Part shown: positions 36,720-44,956 of the stretch, one piece after another
Numbering within the stretch: position 1 is the first letter of the stretch
How the letters are laid out: each line of letters begins with the position of its first letter
IMG/VR virus record: IMGVR_UViG_3300042445_002008
Coordinates: 1-53,276 of that record
Strand: one strand, 5' to 3'
DNA from: a virus
Length of the DNA: 53,276 nt
Notes under the pieces: model-generated
The model's input: only the letters and a program-made list of their open reading frames with translations
Told to the model about the DNA's origin: nothing
The model's database searches: none
Position numbers and translations under genes: made by a program

Positions 36720-39392
36720 ATGAAAAAGTCCCCCAAAGGAAGAGGACCACTGTTTATTACAGTGGCCCTCATTTTTGCTGCACCAATCTGCATAGCAGAA
36801 TCAGCGCACGCTACTTCTTTCCAGGGGTCTTCTTTTCAGCGACCTTCTGCAACTGCGCCTGTTCCAACTTCTTTGTATTACGGACAGTCACTATGGTTGC
36901 AATCACAAGCAGGCTCAACACACCTACTACAAAACCAACCCAGAACGAATCCAAGTTCACGGTTACTAGCATCTTCACTCCCTTCTTTAGAGGATATCAA
37001 CAACCTCGAGTTTACACTAAGTAACCTAAAAACTCAACTAAATACGCTAAAAAGCAAAAAAGTTAATCCCACAACCATTTCCAGCATCCAGGGTCAAATC
37101 TCCGACCTCGAAACAGCAATCCAAGATGCAAAAGATGCTAGAACCTCATACGAACGTGCTCAAGCAACCCTCAAGACTCTTCTAAGCGACCTTGAGAAGC
37201 AAAAAAGCACTAACGAGACACTTCTAACTCAAAAAACTACTGCCCAAGCAGAGCTAGAGGCAAAGAAGCTCACTCTTACAGAGATTCAAGCAATCCAGAC
37301 TGCTGCACAGGCTTCCCTAGCAGAGACCCGGACTCTTCTAAGCCAAGCACAGACAGAACTTGATGCCTACAACACGTCAATGATTGCTCAGACAGAAGTC
37401 AAGAACCAAGCACAGGAAAATCTAACTGCACGTCAAGAGGCTTTCGTCTTAGCAACAGCAGACTTGGAAACTGCAAGTCAGCAACTCGCAATCGCCACGC
37501 AAGAACTTCAGCAAGCACAGCACAACTACGACAACAACCTCATTCCAGACCCAGACTGGACAGCACCTACTTATCAAAAAGAAAACATCCGCACAGTCGA
37601 GAACACCAGAACGGTAGAAGTTCGTACTCTTGTTCCACACACAACCACCACACTTCAGGAACAAGTAATCCCAAACCTACTCTTCAACTCAGACTTCTCA
37701 CGAGGCACAGAGGGTTGGTCTGGTGTAAACCCAGGGTGGCAAGGCTCCAACCCAGCACTTATAAATGGGGAGGTTGTATTCTCTTACCAAACTCAAACAG
37801 TAAGTCAAGGTCTGTTCTCTGGTCCTTTCCAGAACGCTACCCTCACCCTATCTGCCGACTGGTTTAACAATGATTCCAACACGGGCAGGGTAGACAACTA
37901 CTCGATGACTGTCGAAGCTAAGGACATCAATCAAAACACAGTAGGTTCAGCGACCTACACATCAACCGGAGCACACGACTGGGATAGAAAGTCTGTCTCA
38001 CTCACAGCAACAGGTCCTGTTTCCTACATCACAGTCTCATTTACGGGTGTTGACTCTGGTTTTTGGTACGGAGTTTATGGACCTCACGTTAAGAACCCAG
38101 TTCTTCAAGTTTCTCACGGGCAGATGGTGACTGAAACAACCTATGAAGAAGTCATCACTTACGAGCAGGAAACCTACTACACCTACGAGACCTACTACAC
38201 CACCGAACTAGTTACCACCGAGGGAACTCTCAATGTAAAGATTAATGAAGGCGGTCAAGCAACTTTCAACGCACCAGCAGGTGCAACCTTTACCTCATCT
38301 AACCTACGCTACGAATCAATCAACAACCCAACTTGCGGGCGTAACATTGCACCAAACATCAACGGACTTTCTAGCATCACAATCCAAGCACTCAACTCTG
38401 TTTGGGGTGACCCTTGTGGCGGACAATACAAGCACATCACAGGGACTATCTCGTACCTAGGCGCTCCTACTGCACCACTCATCAAAGACCCAGCACTTCT
38501 ACCAATTCTTCAACAGAAGCAAGCAGCGTTTACTGAAGCACAAACTAGCTACGACGCAAAACTTTCAACGAAGAACTCGTTGCAAGAACTTAAGACATCG
38601 GCAGAAGCAACACTTCTAACGGAGATGCAGGAGCTCGACGCTATCACAACTTCTTACGAAGCAAAACAAGCAACGGTTCAGGACATCCAGGTTCAGGAAC
38701 AACAAGCAGTTTCTCAAGTTACAGAAGCTACAACGAACGTCGAAGTTGCTTCATCAAATGTTGTCGCCGCCGAACAAACCTTCCAGGCGGCGTCTACTTT
38801 GCACGAAGAATCTAACACTCAGCTCAGCGAAACAGAAGCTCAGGTTACTCAAGCTAAAACAACAGAAGCGACTTCATTAAATGTTGCTGCACAAACATAC
38901 ACACAAGCATCACAAAAAGCAAGCACAACATCTAACGAAATCGAATCCATTCCGGAGGAAGGTTCACAAGAACTTCCCGCAGAGATCACAGCCGACTCCC
39001 TACTTGAAACCGACCTAACCCAAGTTGACCCAACAGAGATGACACCAGAGCAGGCTGAAGAACTAAAGGAAGCAGCCCTCGAAGTATTCCTCACAGCCGA
39101 AGAAGGCTCCGCCGAATATGAGCAAGCCCTTGACGCCCTCTATCTAGCCGCGGAGCAAGATGACATTGTGCTTGACCCATCTTTAGCCGCGATTCCGGGT
39201 CTAGCAGCCGCTACAGAGCTTGTTAACTTCTTTGGCAACGCAGGCTCAGATATGTCTCCAAAGACTCGTGAAGAGTCCGAGAAGGTGGTTGTTACAGCGG
39301 TTGTTGCCGCTGGAGCAGCCATTCAAAGTGCAGCAGCCGCTGCCTCAACAGCTTCCGTTTCATCAAGCGGATCTAGAAAGATAGGAAAATAA
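36720..39392 (+). CDS. Secreted 890-aa coiled-coil protein
   Basis: A signal peptide (LFITVALIFAAPICIAESAHA) is followed by a Ser/Pro linker, a long coiled coil (~95-270), a repeat of Thr/Tyr/Glu-rich strands, a beta domain like carbohydrate-binding modules (NLLFNSDFSRGTEGWSGVN onward, ~325-470), a second coiled coil (~600-740) and an acidic C-terminus ending in a Ser/Ala tail. A Sec-exported fibre with a sugar-binding-like domain is unusual for a phage and could alter the host surface or be a tail fibre. No LPxTG anchor. Confidence 0.65.
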   Translation: MKKSPKGRGPLFITVALIFAAPICIAESAHATSFQGSSFQRPSATAPVPTSLYYGQSLWLQSQAGSTHLLQNQPRTNPSSRLLASSLPSLEDINNLEFTLSNLKTQLNTLKSKKVNPTTISSIQGQISDLETAIQDAKDARTSYERAQATLKTLLSDLEKQKSTNETLLTQKTTAQAELEAKKLTLTEIQAIQTAAQASLAETRTLLSQAQTELDAYNTSMIAQTEVKNQAQENLTARQEAFVLATADLETASQQLAIATQELQQAQHNYDNNLIPDPDWTAPTYQKENIRTVENTRTVEVRTLVPHTTTTLQEQVIPNLLFNSDFSRGTEGWSGVNPGWQGSNPALINGEVVFSYQTQTVSQGLFSGPFQNATLTLSADWFNNDSNTGRVDNYSMTVEAKDINQNTVGSATYTSTGAHDWDRKSVSLTATGPVSYITVSFTGVDSGFWYGVYGPHVKNPVLQVSHGQMVTETTYEEVITYEQETYYTYETYYTTELVTTEGTLNVKINEGGQATFNAPAGATFTSSNLRYESINNPTCGRNIAPNINGLSSITIQALNSVWGDPCGGQYKHITGTISYLGAPTAPLIKDPALLPILQQKQAAFTEAQTSYDAKLSTKNSLQELKTSAEATLLTEMQELDAITTSYEAKQATVQDIQVQEQQAVSQVTEATTNVEVASSNVVAAEQTFQAASTLHEESNTQLSETEAQVTQAKTTEATSLNVAAQTYTQASQKASTTSNEIESIPEEGSQELPAEITADSLLETDLTQVDPTEMTPEQAEELKEAALEVFLTAEEGSAEYEQALDALYLAAEQDDIVLDPSLAAIPGLAAATELVNFFGNAGSDMSPKTREESEKVVVTAVVAAGAAIQSAAAAASTASVSSSGSRKIGK

Positions 39393-39393
39393 T

Positions 39394-39579
39394 ATGAAGA
39401 AGTTTCTACTGGGACTATTTAAAGACATAATCGAACAGGCTTGGACCCTTTTAGGTATGGCAGTCGCATGGCTCGTACTTGAAGGCTCTGCTAAAGATTT
39501 AACAGGAAACCTCATCCTGATAACTCTTTGCGTCTGGGTTCTTACGTTCCCTCTACGTCGCGACAAGGATGAAGACTAA
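39394..39579 (+). CDS. Small two-TM protein, holin candidate
   Basis: 61 aa: FKDIIEQAWTLLGMAVAWLV, then NLILITLCVWVLTFPL, with a charged C-terminus RRDKDED. Two TM helices and a short charged tail fit a class II holin, and the M23 endolysin gene is two genes downstream. Next ATG overlaps the stop. Confidence 0.6.
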   Translation: MKKFLLGLFKDIIEQAWTLLGMAVAWLVLEGSAKDLTGNLILITLCVWVLTFPLRRDKDED

Positions 39580-39809
39580 TGAAACGCTTCTTTCTTTATC
39601 TAAAGTTCTACAGCGAACCAAACAAGTACGATGTCCAGAAACTTGCAACGAAGAGCTGGCGCGACTATGTGGGTACCAACAAAGACAAGCGTTATGATAT
39701 GACGTTCTGCCAAAACTACCTAGCAGGCTATGAAAAGCACTACAGAACTGCCTATGCAACCACTGCAATCGAATCACTAAACCCAAGCAAGAGTAAAATT
39801 AGTAAGTAG
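39579..39809 (+). CDS. Hypothetical 76-aa protein in the lysis block
   Basis: 76 aa, basic, soluble: FFLYLKFYSEPNKYDVQKLA, SWRDYVGTNKDKRYDMTFCQ, NYLAGYEKHYRTAY. Not recognised. Lies between the holin candidate and the endolysin. Confidence 0.6.
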   Translation: MKRFFLYLKFYSEPNKYDVQKLATKSWRDYVGTNKDKRYDMTFCQNYLAGYEKHYRTAYATTAIESLNPSKSKISK

Positions 39810-39845
39810 AGAACCTCTCTCATATTCACTTCGAAGGAATAAGTA

Positions 39846-40676
39846 ATGGCAAAATCACAGTGGCCGGTAGACGGCAAACCTGGTAAGGCGTGGAAGGTAA
39901 CCAGCCCGTTCGGTTGGCGCGTCCACCCTATCAAGAAAACAAAGAAGCACCACAACGGTGTTGACATCTGGAAGGGTGGAGAACCCACCTACCTAGAGGC
40001 ATGGGCTGACGGAAAAGTAATTGCAGTTAAGCCTAACGACTCACCAACATCAGGCGGACATTCAGTTATTGTCCAGTCAACAGTCATGGGCAAGAAGGTC
40101 ACATGGACCTACTTCCACATGGTCAAGGGTTCAATCAAAGTCAAGAAGGGTCAGCGCGTCGAAGCTGGCACAATCATCGGCAAGATGGGTATGACCGGTT
40201 TCGCAACTGGTAAGCACCTCCACTGGGAAATCTGGGCAGGACACATCAAGGGTCAGCCAATGGCAGGCTTCCACAATGGTAAGGGCTACTACAACCCAAT
40301 GACTTTCTGCAAGGCTGTCATTGAGTTTGAGAGAGCTCACGTCGAAGCAGGCAAGGAAACCCCTGAAGATGCCCCAGTAACTCTCGCTCCAACTCACTCT
40401 GTACCAGAGATCCCAACAGTTGCAGTTCCAAAGGAAGCCCCTATTGTGAAGCCAGAGGCTGTAGTTGCTGCACCAGTTGCCGCCCCTACTGCTAAGCAAA
40501 TACTAAAGGTAGGCTCAAAGGGAACTGCTGTAAAGGTAGTCCAGAAGAAGATTGGTGTTGCCCCTGACGGAGCATTTGGTCCAAAGACTCAGGCTGCTTT
40601 AAAGGCATACCAAACCAAGCACGGAATCCCAGCGACAGGCGTTGTTGACGCTGCAACCTGGGCCAAACTAGGCTAA
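39846..40676 (+). CDS. M23 zinc endopeptidase with PG-binding domain, endolysin
   Basis: 276 aa. M23 domain (~15-150): VTSPFGWRVHPIKKTKKHHN with GVDIW supplies His and Asp zinc ligands, and TGKHLHWEIW the HxH. An Ala/Pro/Val linker joins a C-terminal PG_binding_1 repeat (~220-275). The enzyme cuts peptide bridges in peptidoglycan. No signal peptide, consistent with release through a holin. SD AAGGAAT; strong terminator downstream. Confidence 0.9.
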   Translation: MAKSQWPVDGKPGKAWKVTSPFGWRVHPIKKTKKHHNGVDIWKGGEPTYLEAWADGKVIAVKPNDSPTSGGHSVIVQSTVMGKKVTWTYFHMVKGSIKVKKGQRVEAGTIIGKMGMTGFATGKHLHWEIWAGHIKGQPMAGFHNGKGYYNPMTFCKAVIEFERAHVEAGKETPEDAPVTLAPTHSVPEIPTVAVPKEAPIVKPEAVVAAPVAAPTAKQILKVGSKGTAVKVVQKKIGVAPDGAFGPKTQAALKAYQTKHGIPATGVVDAATWAKLG

Positions 40677-40723
40677 CCGGAAATAAAAGTAATTATTACA
40701 TAATACAATACGCCGGTAGAGAG

Positions 40724-40750
40724 AACCCCCCACCTTTCGAGGTAGGGGGG
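40724..40750. terminator. Bidirectional terminator
   Basis: CCCCCCACC..GGTAGGGGGG hairpin between convergent genes, T-rich on both sides. Confidence 0.8.
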
Positions 40751-40756
40751 CTTCTT

Positions 40757-41263
40757 TTACCCGCGTTGGCGGGCTTGATAGATCCAGTCGTGGACAGTTC
40801 TCACGTTTACATTAAGAATGTCAGAGAGTAGTTGAGCGATTTCCTTGACTCGGAACTGCTGAGCAAGGCTGTAAGCAGCCACAAAACGATCTTTAGCACC
40901 GACAAACACCCCAGAATCCACATAGTAAGTGATATGACGTCTGGCAATCTCGAACTTTAGGCTCTTTGTAGGCGTTGAATGCACCTTTGCACCCCCGTCA
41001 TACACGCTTAGAATCAGGTCTAAAACGGTCTTCCGTAAGTGTACGACCTTCTTACTGGCATCTTCCAGTGTCTCACCCCACACAGGCACACACAGGGAGC
41101 CGACAACCAGTAACTCCCCCTCAAAGTTACCGGACACCCACCACTCAGTACTATAGCCACCATCCGTCTTGATGATTTCAACAGTTGCAAAGAACGAATC
41201 TCCACCCAGATTTATAATCTCAGGGACGTCGACAGCAACAACTTCAGTAGTTTTGTTTCTCAT
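40757..41263 (-). CDS. Protein with C-terminal HTH-like motif
   Basis: 168 aa. An N-terminal beta-rich domain (SFFATVEIIKTDGGYSTEWW, GELLVVGSLCVPVWGETLED) is followed by a C-terminal HTH: RVKEIAQLLSDILNVNVRTV then HDWIYQARQRG. Likely DNA binding; resembles small actinophage proteins ending in this HTH. The N-terminal codons contain GACGTC. Confidence 0.6.
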   Translation of the reverse strand: MRNKTTEVVAVDVPEIINLGGDSFFATVEIIKTDGGYSTEWWVSGNFEGELLVVGSLCVPVWGETLEDASKKVVHLRKTVLDLILSVYDGGAKVHSTPTKSLKFEIARRHITYYVDSGVFVGAKDRFVAAYSLAQQFRVKEIAQLLSDILNVNVRTVHDWIYQARQRG

Positions 41264-41282
41264 AGCGCCATCCTACCATATC

Positions 41283-41762
41283 TTAGGCAGGAACGTGCGT
41301 CACCCAGTAGTAGTTGCACTTCTCGCAGCATGGCTCATTCCACGCGTCCTCCACAGCATTACAGAAGTCCACATAGAAGTAAGGGTCTTTCTTATAGAGG
41401 TTGGCTCTGTGCGTCATAACGACACGATTGAGAGCCTCTGCATTGCTAAACAACTCAGGAAGACCATAGCCCCACATGTGACCAGCACGATCACGCAAGG
41501 CTCGCAGGTTCTCTACGTTCTTGTCTGTCTTGATGCCTCGGCGGTCAGCCTCTTCAACACACTCGAAGATATAGTTCCATAGAGCCACCTCGTGACCTCT
41601 CCACATCTTTACTGCAGGGTGATTGCGCCATCCAGCGCGAGGGTCGTCATTACTAAGGACGTTGAGGATCTGGTATCCCTCAAGGATTTGCTTGTTTAGT
41701 CGCTTGCTGTCCAGGGCCTTAGCTGACTCACTGAACTCAATAAAAGGTAGAAATGTTTGCAT
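41283..41762 (-). CDS. Pyrimidine-dimer DNA glycosylase family (MSMEG_6728-like)
   Basis: 159 aa. MQTFLPFIEFSESAKALDSK with RLNKQILEGYQILNVL, then WRNHPAVKMWRGHEVALWNY: this is the pattern of the small actinobacterial MSMEG_6728/pyrimidine-dimer glycosylase family, common in actinophages. It would repair UV damage in phage DNA. C-terminal CCEKCNYYW adds a possible zinc pair. Family call good; enzyme activity inferred. Confidence 0.75.
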   Translation of the reverse strand: MQTFLPFIEFSESAKALDSKRLNKQILEGYQILNVLSNDDPRAGWRNHPAVKMWRGHEVALWNYIFECVEEADRRGIKTDKNVENLRALRDRAGHMWGYGLPELFSNAEALNRVVMTHRANLYKKDPYFYVDFCNAVEDAWNEPCCEKCNYYWVTHVPA

Positions 41763-41801
41763 AGTTAGAAATTAGCACTACACAAATAGTTTGTCAAGTC
41801 G

Positions 41802-41832
41802 AAAAAACCCCCCGATTTCTCGAGGGGCTTTT
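41802..41832. terminator. Terminator-like hairpin
   Basis: CCCC..GGGG stem with CTCGAGAAAT core and T/A tracts on both sides; mainly plus-direction TTTTC. Confidence 0.55.
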
Positions 41833-41851
41833 CTTGACAGAAAGGAGAAAC

Positions 41852-41902
41852 ATGGCTGATAACGTCCATGCTAGTGCTGGCAACAACTCCCGCACTAACT
41901 AA
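41852..41902 (+). CDS. 16-codon micro-ORF with strong SD
   Basis: ATG at 41852 with ACAGAAAGGAGAAAC upstream; encodes MADNVHASAGNNSRTN. It is plus strand among minus genes. The same upstream string ACAGAAAGGAGA occurs at 20.5 kb before another micro-ORF (MNRAFF). It may be a short peptide, a leader, or chance. Confidence 0.35.
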   Translation: MADNVHASAGNNSRTN

Positions 41903-41934
41903 ATTGTATCACAATGTTTGCTAAATATGTCGTT

Positions 41935-42126
41935 TTATGCACGAACAACAAAAGCGAATCCAAGCAAGTTCCAGAGAACGTTGAACATAATAGTGGAGAT
42001 AACGAACTCCCAAAGAGCACGGTCACGCGACCAGAACAAGATGATGAAGATCCCTAGAAGATAAACAAGAAGTCCCGGAATCGAGAACAACCACGGCCCC
42101 ATAGTAACTACGCCATAAGAATCCAT
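41935..42126 (-). CDS. Small two-TM membrane protein
   Basis: 63 aa with two hydrophobic helices (LFSIPGLLVYLLGIFIILFW; EFVISTIMFNVLWNLLGFAF). Start overlaps the thyX stop. Not recognised. Confidence 0.55.
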   Translation of the reverse strand: MDSYGVVTMGPWLFSIPGLLVYLLGIFIILFWSRDRALWEFVISTIMFNVLWNLLGFAFVVRA

Positions 42127-42821
42127 TATGGTGCCACGCGTCCGTTCTTGTTGAAGGCTTCATAGGTAAGAGGCATCTTCTCTGCGAAGTGGCACTCCAT
42201 CTGCTCAGCAACCATTTCGATTTCACGCTGAGGGAAACTAGGGAAGTGCGTTCCCTCACGGGTAGTACGTAACGACAGGAAGTTCATCAAAGCACGAGCA
42301 TTCATAGTTACATACATAGAAGAATACAAACCAACAGGAAGAACTCCACGAGCAATCTCTCGGGCTACACCAGCGTGCAACATCTTCTGATACTCCTCAT
42401 AGGCAGCCTTGTTCGCATTGTAACTTGAGCGATAAACAGTAGCCAACTGACTAATGTCTCCAAGCTCAAACTCGTAAGCACCTGGCTTACCTTTTTGAAC
42501 CAACTTACGTTCTAGGTTAGGGACGTAGAACACAGGCTCCAGCTCCTTGTAACGTCCACTCTCCTCATTGTAAGAAGCCATGCGGTGACGCATAAACTCA
42601 CGGAACACGAAGATAGGAGCTTCAATGTAGAACGTAAAAGCGTTGTGTTCAAACGGAGAACCATGACGATCTCGCATCAGGTAGTTGATTAGTCCGGCTT
42701 CTTTTTCCGGAGTGCTCTCCACAGCACCAGTTGATACGCGGGCAGCCAGTGTTACTGCCGAGTCCGAAGCCATGCTCTGCACAAGCTTAACGGTCATGTC
42801 ACTGCGGTATTTGATTTCCAT
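42126..42821 (-). CDS. thyX: FAD-dependent thymidylate synthase
   Basis: 231 aa. The ThyX signature RHR..S.NE.S.RY is present as RHRMASYNEESGRY (~95-108). Other conserved stretches are HGSPFEHNAFTFYIEAP and ARGVLPVGLYSSMYVTMNAR. Makes dTMP from dUMP with methylene-THF, FAD and NADPH for phage DNA synthesis. Common in actinophages. Isolated from other nucleotide genes in this window. Confidence 0.93.
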   Translation of the reverse strand: MEIKYRSDMTVKLVQSMASDSAVTLAARVSTGAVESTPEKEAGLINYLMRDRHGSPFEHNAFTFYIEAPIFVFREFMRHRMASYNEESGRYKELEPVFYVPNLERKLVQKGKPGAYEFELGDISQLATVYRSSYNANKAAYEEYQKMLHAGVAREIARGVLPVGLYSSMYVTMNARALMNFLSLRTTREGTHFPSFPQREIEMVAEQMECHFAEKMPLTYEAFNKNGRVAP

Positions 42822-42846
42822 AACGCAATACTAGCACAGCGTTTTG

Positions 42847-43026
42847 TTATTCGTCAATACGAAGATACACAATGGACGTCCACGGGTAGAACACAGTATT
42901 ACGTTTTACCTGAACAAGAACCCCTATTGAACTCTCCTCAATAACTACACCCTCAGCTGCACCCATCTCGATTACATATCGAAGTCCGATGGAAACCTTT
43001 TTTCCGACAAAGGAGTTAGTAGACAA
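42847..43026 (-). CDS. Last gene of the TTG-start chain
   Basis: 59 aa from TTG at 43026 (MSTNSFVGKKVSIGLRYVIE). Beta-rich, SH3/KOW-like size. Ends IVYLRIDE, without the full tag. TTG and its SD GAGGA lie in the last codons of the gene before. Not recognised. Confidence 0.6.
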   Translation of the reverse strand: MSTNSFVGKKVSIGLRYVIEMGAAEGVVIEESSIGVLVQVKRNTVFYPWTSIVYLRIDE

Positions 43027-43354
43027 TATCAGGTTCCTCAACATTCATAAGACAAACACGTTCATGTCTAATCTTACACCCTTCGCTGCAGTACCAAGTC
43101 TTACCCTCCCCCACCACAAACCTCTGATCAGACAAATCAAACTCAGACTCGCAGCACTCACAGGTCCTAAAGAACGACATTGCAGGAGGCTCAAGGCAAT
43201 CCTCATTATGTAGGAGGATAGGCTCACCAGTATCTACTGCAGCCCACTCACTATAAGTCTCTTCATCTTCATCCGAAAGATCTTCACCACATCTAAAGCA
43301 GCGGTAGTCCGGCTCAGGGTAATCCTCTATGCCAAACTCAGGCTCAGTAGACAA
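43016..43354 (-). CDS. Zinc-ribbon protein, TTG-start chain (EEPDIVY end)
   Basis: 112 aa from TTG at 43354. Cys pairs YRCFRCGEDLS, RTCECCESEF and YCSEGCKIRHE give two or more zinc sites. Ends NVEEPDIVY. The codons for EEPDI contain the SD and TTG of the next gene. An in-frame ATG 15 bases upstream lies before the SD, so TTG is preferred. Confidence 0.65.
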   Translation of the reverse strand: MSTEPEFGIEDYPEPDYRCFRCGEDLSDEDEETYSEWAAVDTGEPILLHNEDCLEPPAMSFFRTCECCESEFDLSDQRFVVGEGKTWYCSEGCKIRHERVCLMNVEEPDIVY

Positions 43355-43631
43355 TGTCCGGTTCCTCATATTTACCAGGAATCAGAGATTCATCTAACCA
43401 GCGCTCCACGATACCCCTACGTTCATGCGGCTCAAGGTCCACAAACATTTGATAGGTATATTCAGTGGACTTAACGAGAGCGTATCTAGCAAACGTATCC
43501 TCAGCTATATTCATAGCGCGGTATTTGATTATGTAAGGAACATACTCTCCACCAGTTTCCCCCTGCAGTTCGAGCAGAGGCTTAGCAAAGAGAACCATAC
43601 CCTTGTGATTGATTCTAATGTCAGTAGACAA
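43344..43631 (-). CDS. TTG-start chain protein (EEPDIVY end)
   Basis: 95 aa from TTG at 43631. Beta-rich: MVLFAKPLLELQGETGGEYV, YIIKYRAMNIAED, then a helical end ERRGIVERWLDESLIPGKY. Not recognised. Ends KYEEPDIVY, providing SD and start for the next gene. Confidence 0.6.
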   Translation of the reverse strand: MSTDIRINHKGMVLFAKPLLELQGETGGEYVPYIIKYRAMNIAEDTFARYALVKSTEYTYQMFVDLEPHERRGIVERWLDESLIPGKYEEPDIVY

Positions 43632-43866
43632 TATTTGGCTCCTCACCAAGATTAAGATGACTCACCACTGGTCCAGCAACTCGAATAAGTTGATTATCAG
43701 TCACAGGGTACTCTTTTCCATCTTCCGAAGCAACCATAACTACACGCTCAATATTAAAGCCATAACCACTCGTAACGATACGAACAACCTTATAGACGTC
43801 AGCGGTGTGTATGTCAGGGCTGTTTTTAAAGACAGCGTAATCCCCAAGCTGTAAATCAGTAGACAA
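43621..43866 (-). CDS. TTG-start chain protein (EEPNIVY end)
   Basis: 81 aa from TTG at 43866. A small beta barrel is likely (LQLGDYAVFKNSP, VYKVVRIVTSGYG, ERVVMVASEDGKEYPV). Not recognised. Ends LGEEPNIVY. Overlaps both neighbours by 11 bases. Confidence 0.6.
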   Translation of the reverse strand: MSTDLQLGDYAVFKNSPDIHTADVYKVVRIVTSGYGFNIERVVMVASEDGKEYPVTDNQLIRVAGPVVSHLNLGEEPNIVY

Positions 43867-44152
43867 TGTCAGGCTCTTCTCCATTATTTAGGGACGTCGA
43901 CAAACCTACACCATTACAGGCGTCATACCAAACTTTGATTACGCGAAGCTTCACAGGATTCGCTAACGAGTTAAAAACATCTTTGTCACGCTTAGTCTTC
44001 AAAGCCGAAAGCATGTAAGGCAGAAAAGAAAACGTAATCTCCCCACCACTCATAGCTAGCGAACGCGTCATACCAAAGTTCAGCTCAATGTCCTCTTTGT
44101 AGTTCTTAGCCACAAAAGGAAACCCACCAACTCGAAACTCAAGATCTGCCAT
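43856..44152 (-). CDS. TTG-chain member with uncertain start (EEPDIVY end)
   Basis: 98 aa from ATG at 44152 (GGAAG at six bases). Alternatives are ATG at 44158 or 44185, or TTG near 44174 by analogy with its neighbours. ADLEFRVGGFPFVAKNYKED, ITFSFLPYMLSALKTKRDKD, VKLRVIKVWYDACNG. Not recognised. Ends NGEEPDIVY. Confidence 0.6.
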   Translation of the reverse strand: MADLEFRVGGFPFVAKNYKEDIELNFGMTRSLAMSGGEITFSFLPYMLSALKTKRDKDVFNSLANPVKLRVIKVWYDACNGVGLSTSLNNGEEPDIVY

Positions 44153-44474
44153 AGTCATCTTCCAATCTTTCAATGTCTTCTTCATGGTACACACCTTTTA
44201 TGATTTCCGCAACATATCCAACATCACTCCCATCATTGATTAGTCTATGAACCATACCGACGTCGACGATATAGGTTTTGCCAACCACCAAATCATACAT
44301 ACCAGCGCCTATGCGAGCTGACAGCCCGCCAGTAATCGGACGCCACTCTTCCGAACGAAGAGCGTGAGTTTGCAGCGACAGGCGCTTTCCAGGAAGCACC
44401 TTGAGAATCTTCATGGTAACTTCAGGGCTACTGTAAACAATCATGTAGCCGCCCCAAGGTCTCTCAATAAACAA
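44139..44474 (-). CDS. Cupin, mannose-6-phosphate isomerase type II-like
   Basis: 111 aa from TTG at 44474. RPWGGYMIVYSSPEVTMKIL, LPGKRLSLQTHALRSEEWRP, TYIVDVGMVHRLIND are the core motifs of type II phosphomannose isomerase (ManC/AlgA C-domain), with His/Gln metal ligands. The enzyme links fructose-6-P and mannose-6-P. A HAD phosphatase at 51372 might act in sugar-phosphate metabolism too. Could alternatively be a sensor or epimerase-like cupin. It lacks the EEPDIVY end. Confidence 0.75.
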   Translation of the reverse strand: MFIERPWGGYMIVYSSPEVTMKILKVLPGKRLSLQTHALRSEEWRPITGGLSARIGAGMYDLVVGKTYIVDVGMVHRLINDGSDVGYVAEIIKGVYHEEDIERLEDDYGRS

Positions 44475-44688
44475 TGTCCGGCTCCTCTTTGTTAAAAACT
44501 CTAGGACTCAGCATACAGTCAATCGCGAAGATGTGGTAGAGCTTTCCATCATCATCTGTAGCGACATTACGAACGCGGTCCTCGTTGAACCCCTTATAGA
44601 TAGCTCCATCGCAAACCTTGCACCTAGGCCAAGGGATAGTCTCTATACCGATACTAGAACCAATAGCGTGCTCAGCAATCCTAGACAA
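44464..44688 (-). CDS. TTG-start chain protein (EEPDIVY end)
   Basis: 74 aa from TTG at 44688. WPRCKVCDGAIYKGF forms one Cys pair; FAIDCMLSPRVFNKEEPDIVY ends the protein. Not recognised. Supplies SD and TTG to the cupin gene. Confidence 0.6.
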   Translation of the reverse strand: MSRIAEHAIGSSIGIETIPWPRCKVCDGAIYKGFNEDRVRNVATDDDGKLYHIFAIDCMLSPRVFNKEEPDIVY

Positions 44689-44956
44689 TCTCTGGCTCCT
44701 CTCCATCACGCTCCGTTGACTTGCTCATCCACTCAGTAACCAAAGCAACCGCCTCACTAGCAGACATACCGTCAATCACGTCCACGTCCTCCTCCTCCAG
44801 TTGCTCGCACAGAGCCTCCAAAGACAACATGAACTGTTGGTTAGGATCCTTTTCCTTAAGGATTACCATCATAGTTTTTACAGGAAGATCTAGATACTTA
44901 GGGACGTCGACGATTCGATCCCCAATCTTCAACGACACTGTTTCTTTAGTAGACAA
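44681..44956 (-). CDS. TTG-start chain protein (EEPEIV end)
   Basis: 91 aa from TTG at 44956. LKIGDRIVDVPKYLDLPVKT, then helices FMLSLEALCEQLEEEDVDVI and SEAVALVTEWMSKSTE. It resembles small tail-module-like actinophage proteins, but no family is recognised. Ends GEEPEIV, one residue shorter than the others. Coding sequence contains GGACGTCGAC. Confidence 0.6.
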   Translation of the reverse strand: MSTKETVSLKIGDRIVDVPKYLDLPVKTMMVILKEKDPNQQFMLSLEALCEQLEEEDVDVIDGMSASEAVALVTEWMSKSTERDGEEPEIV

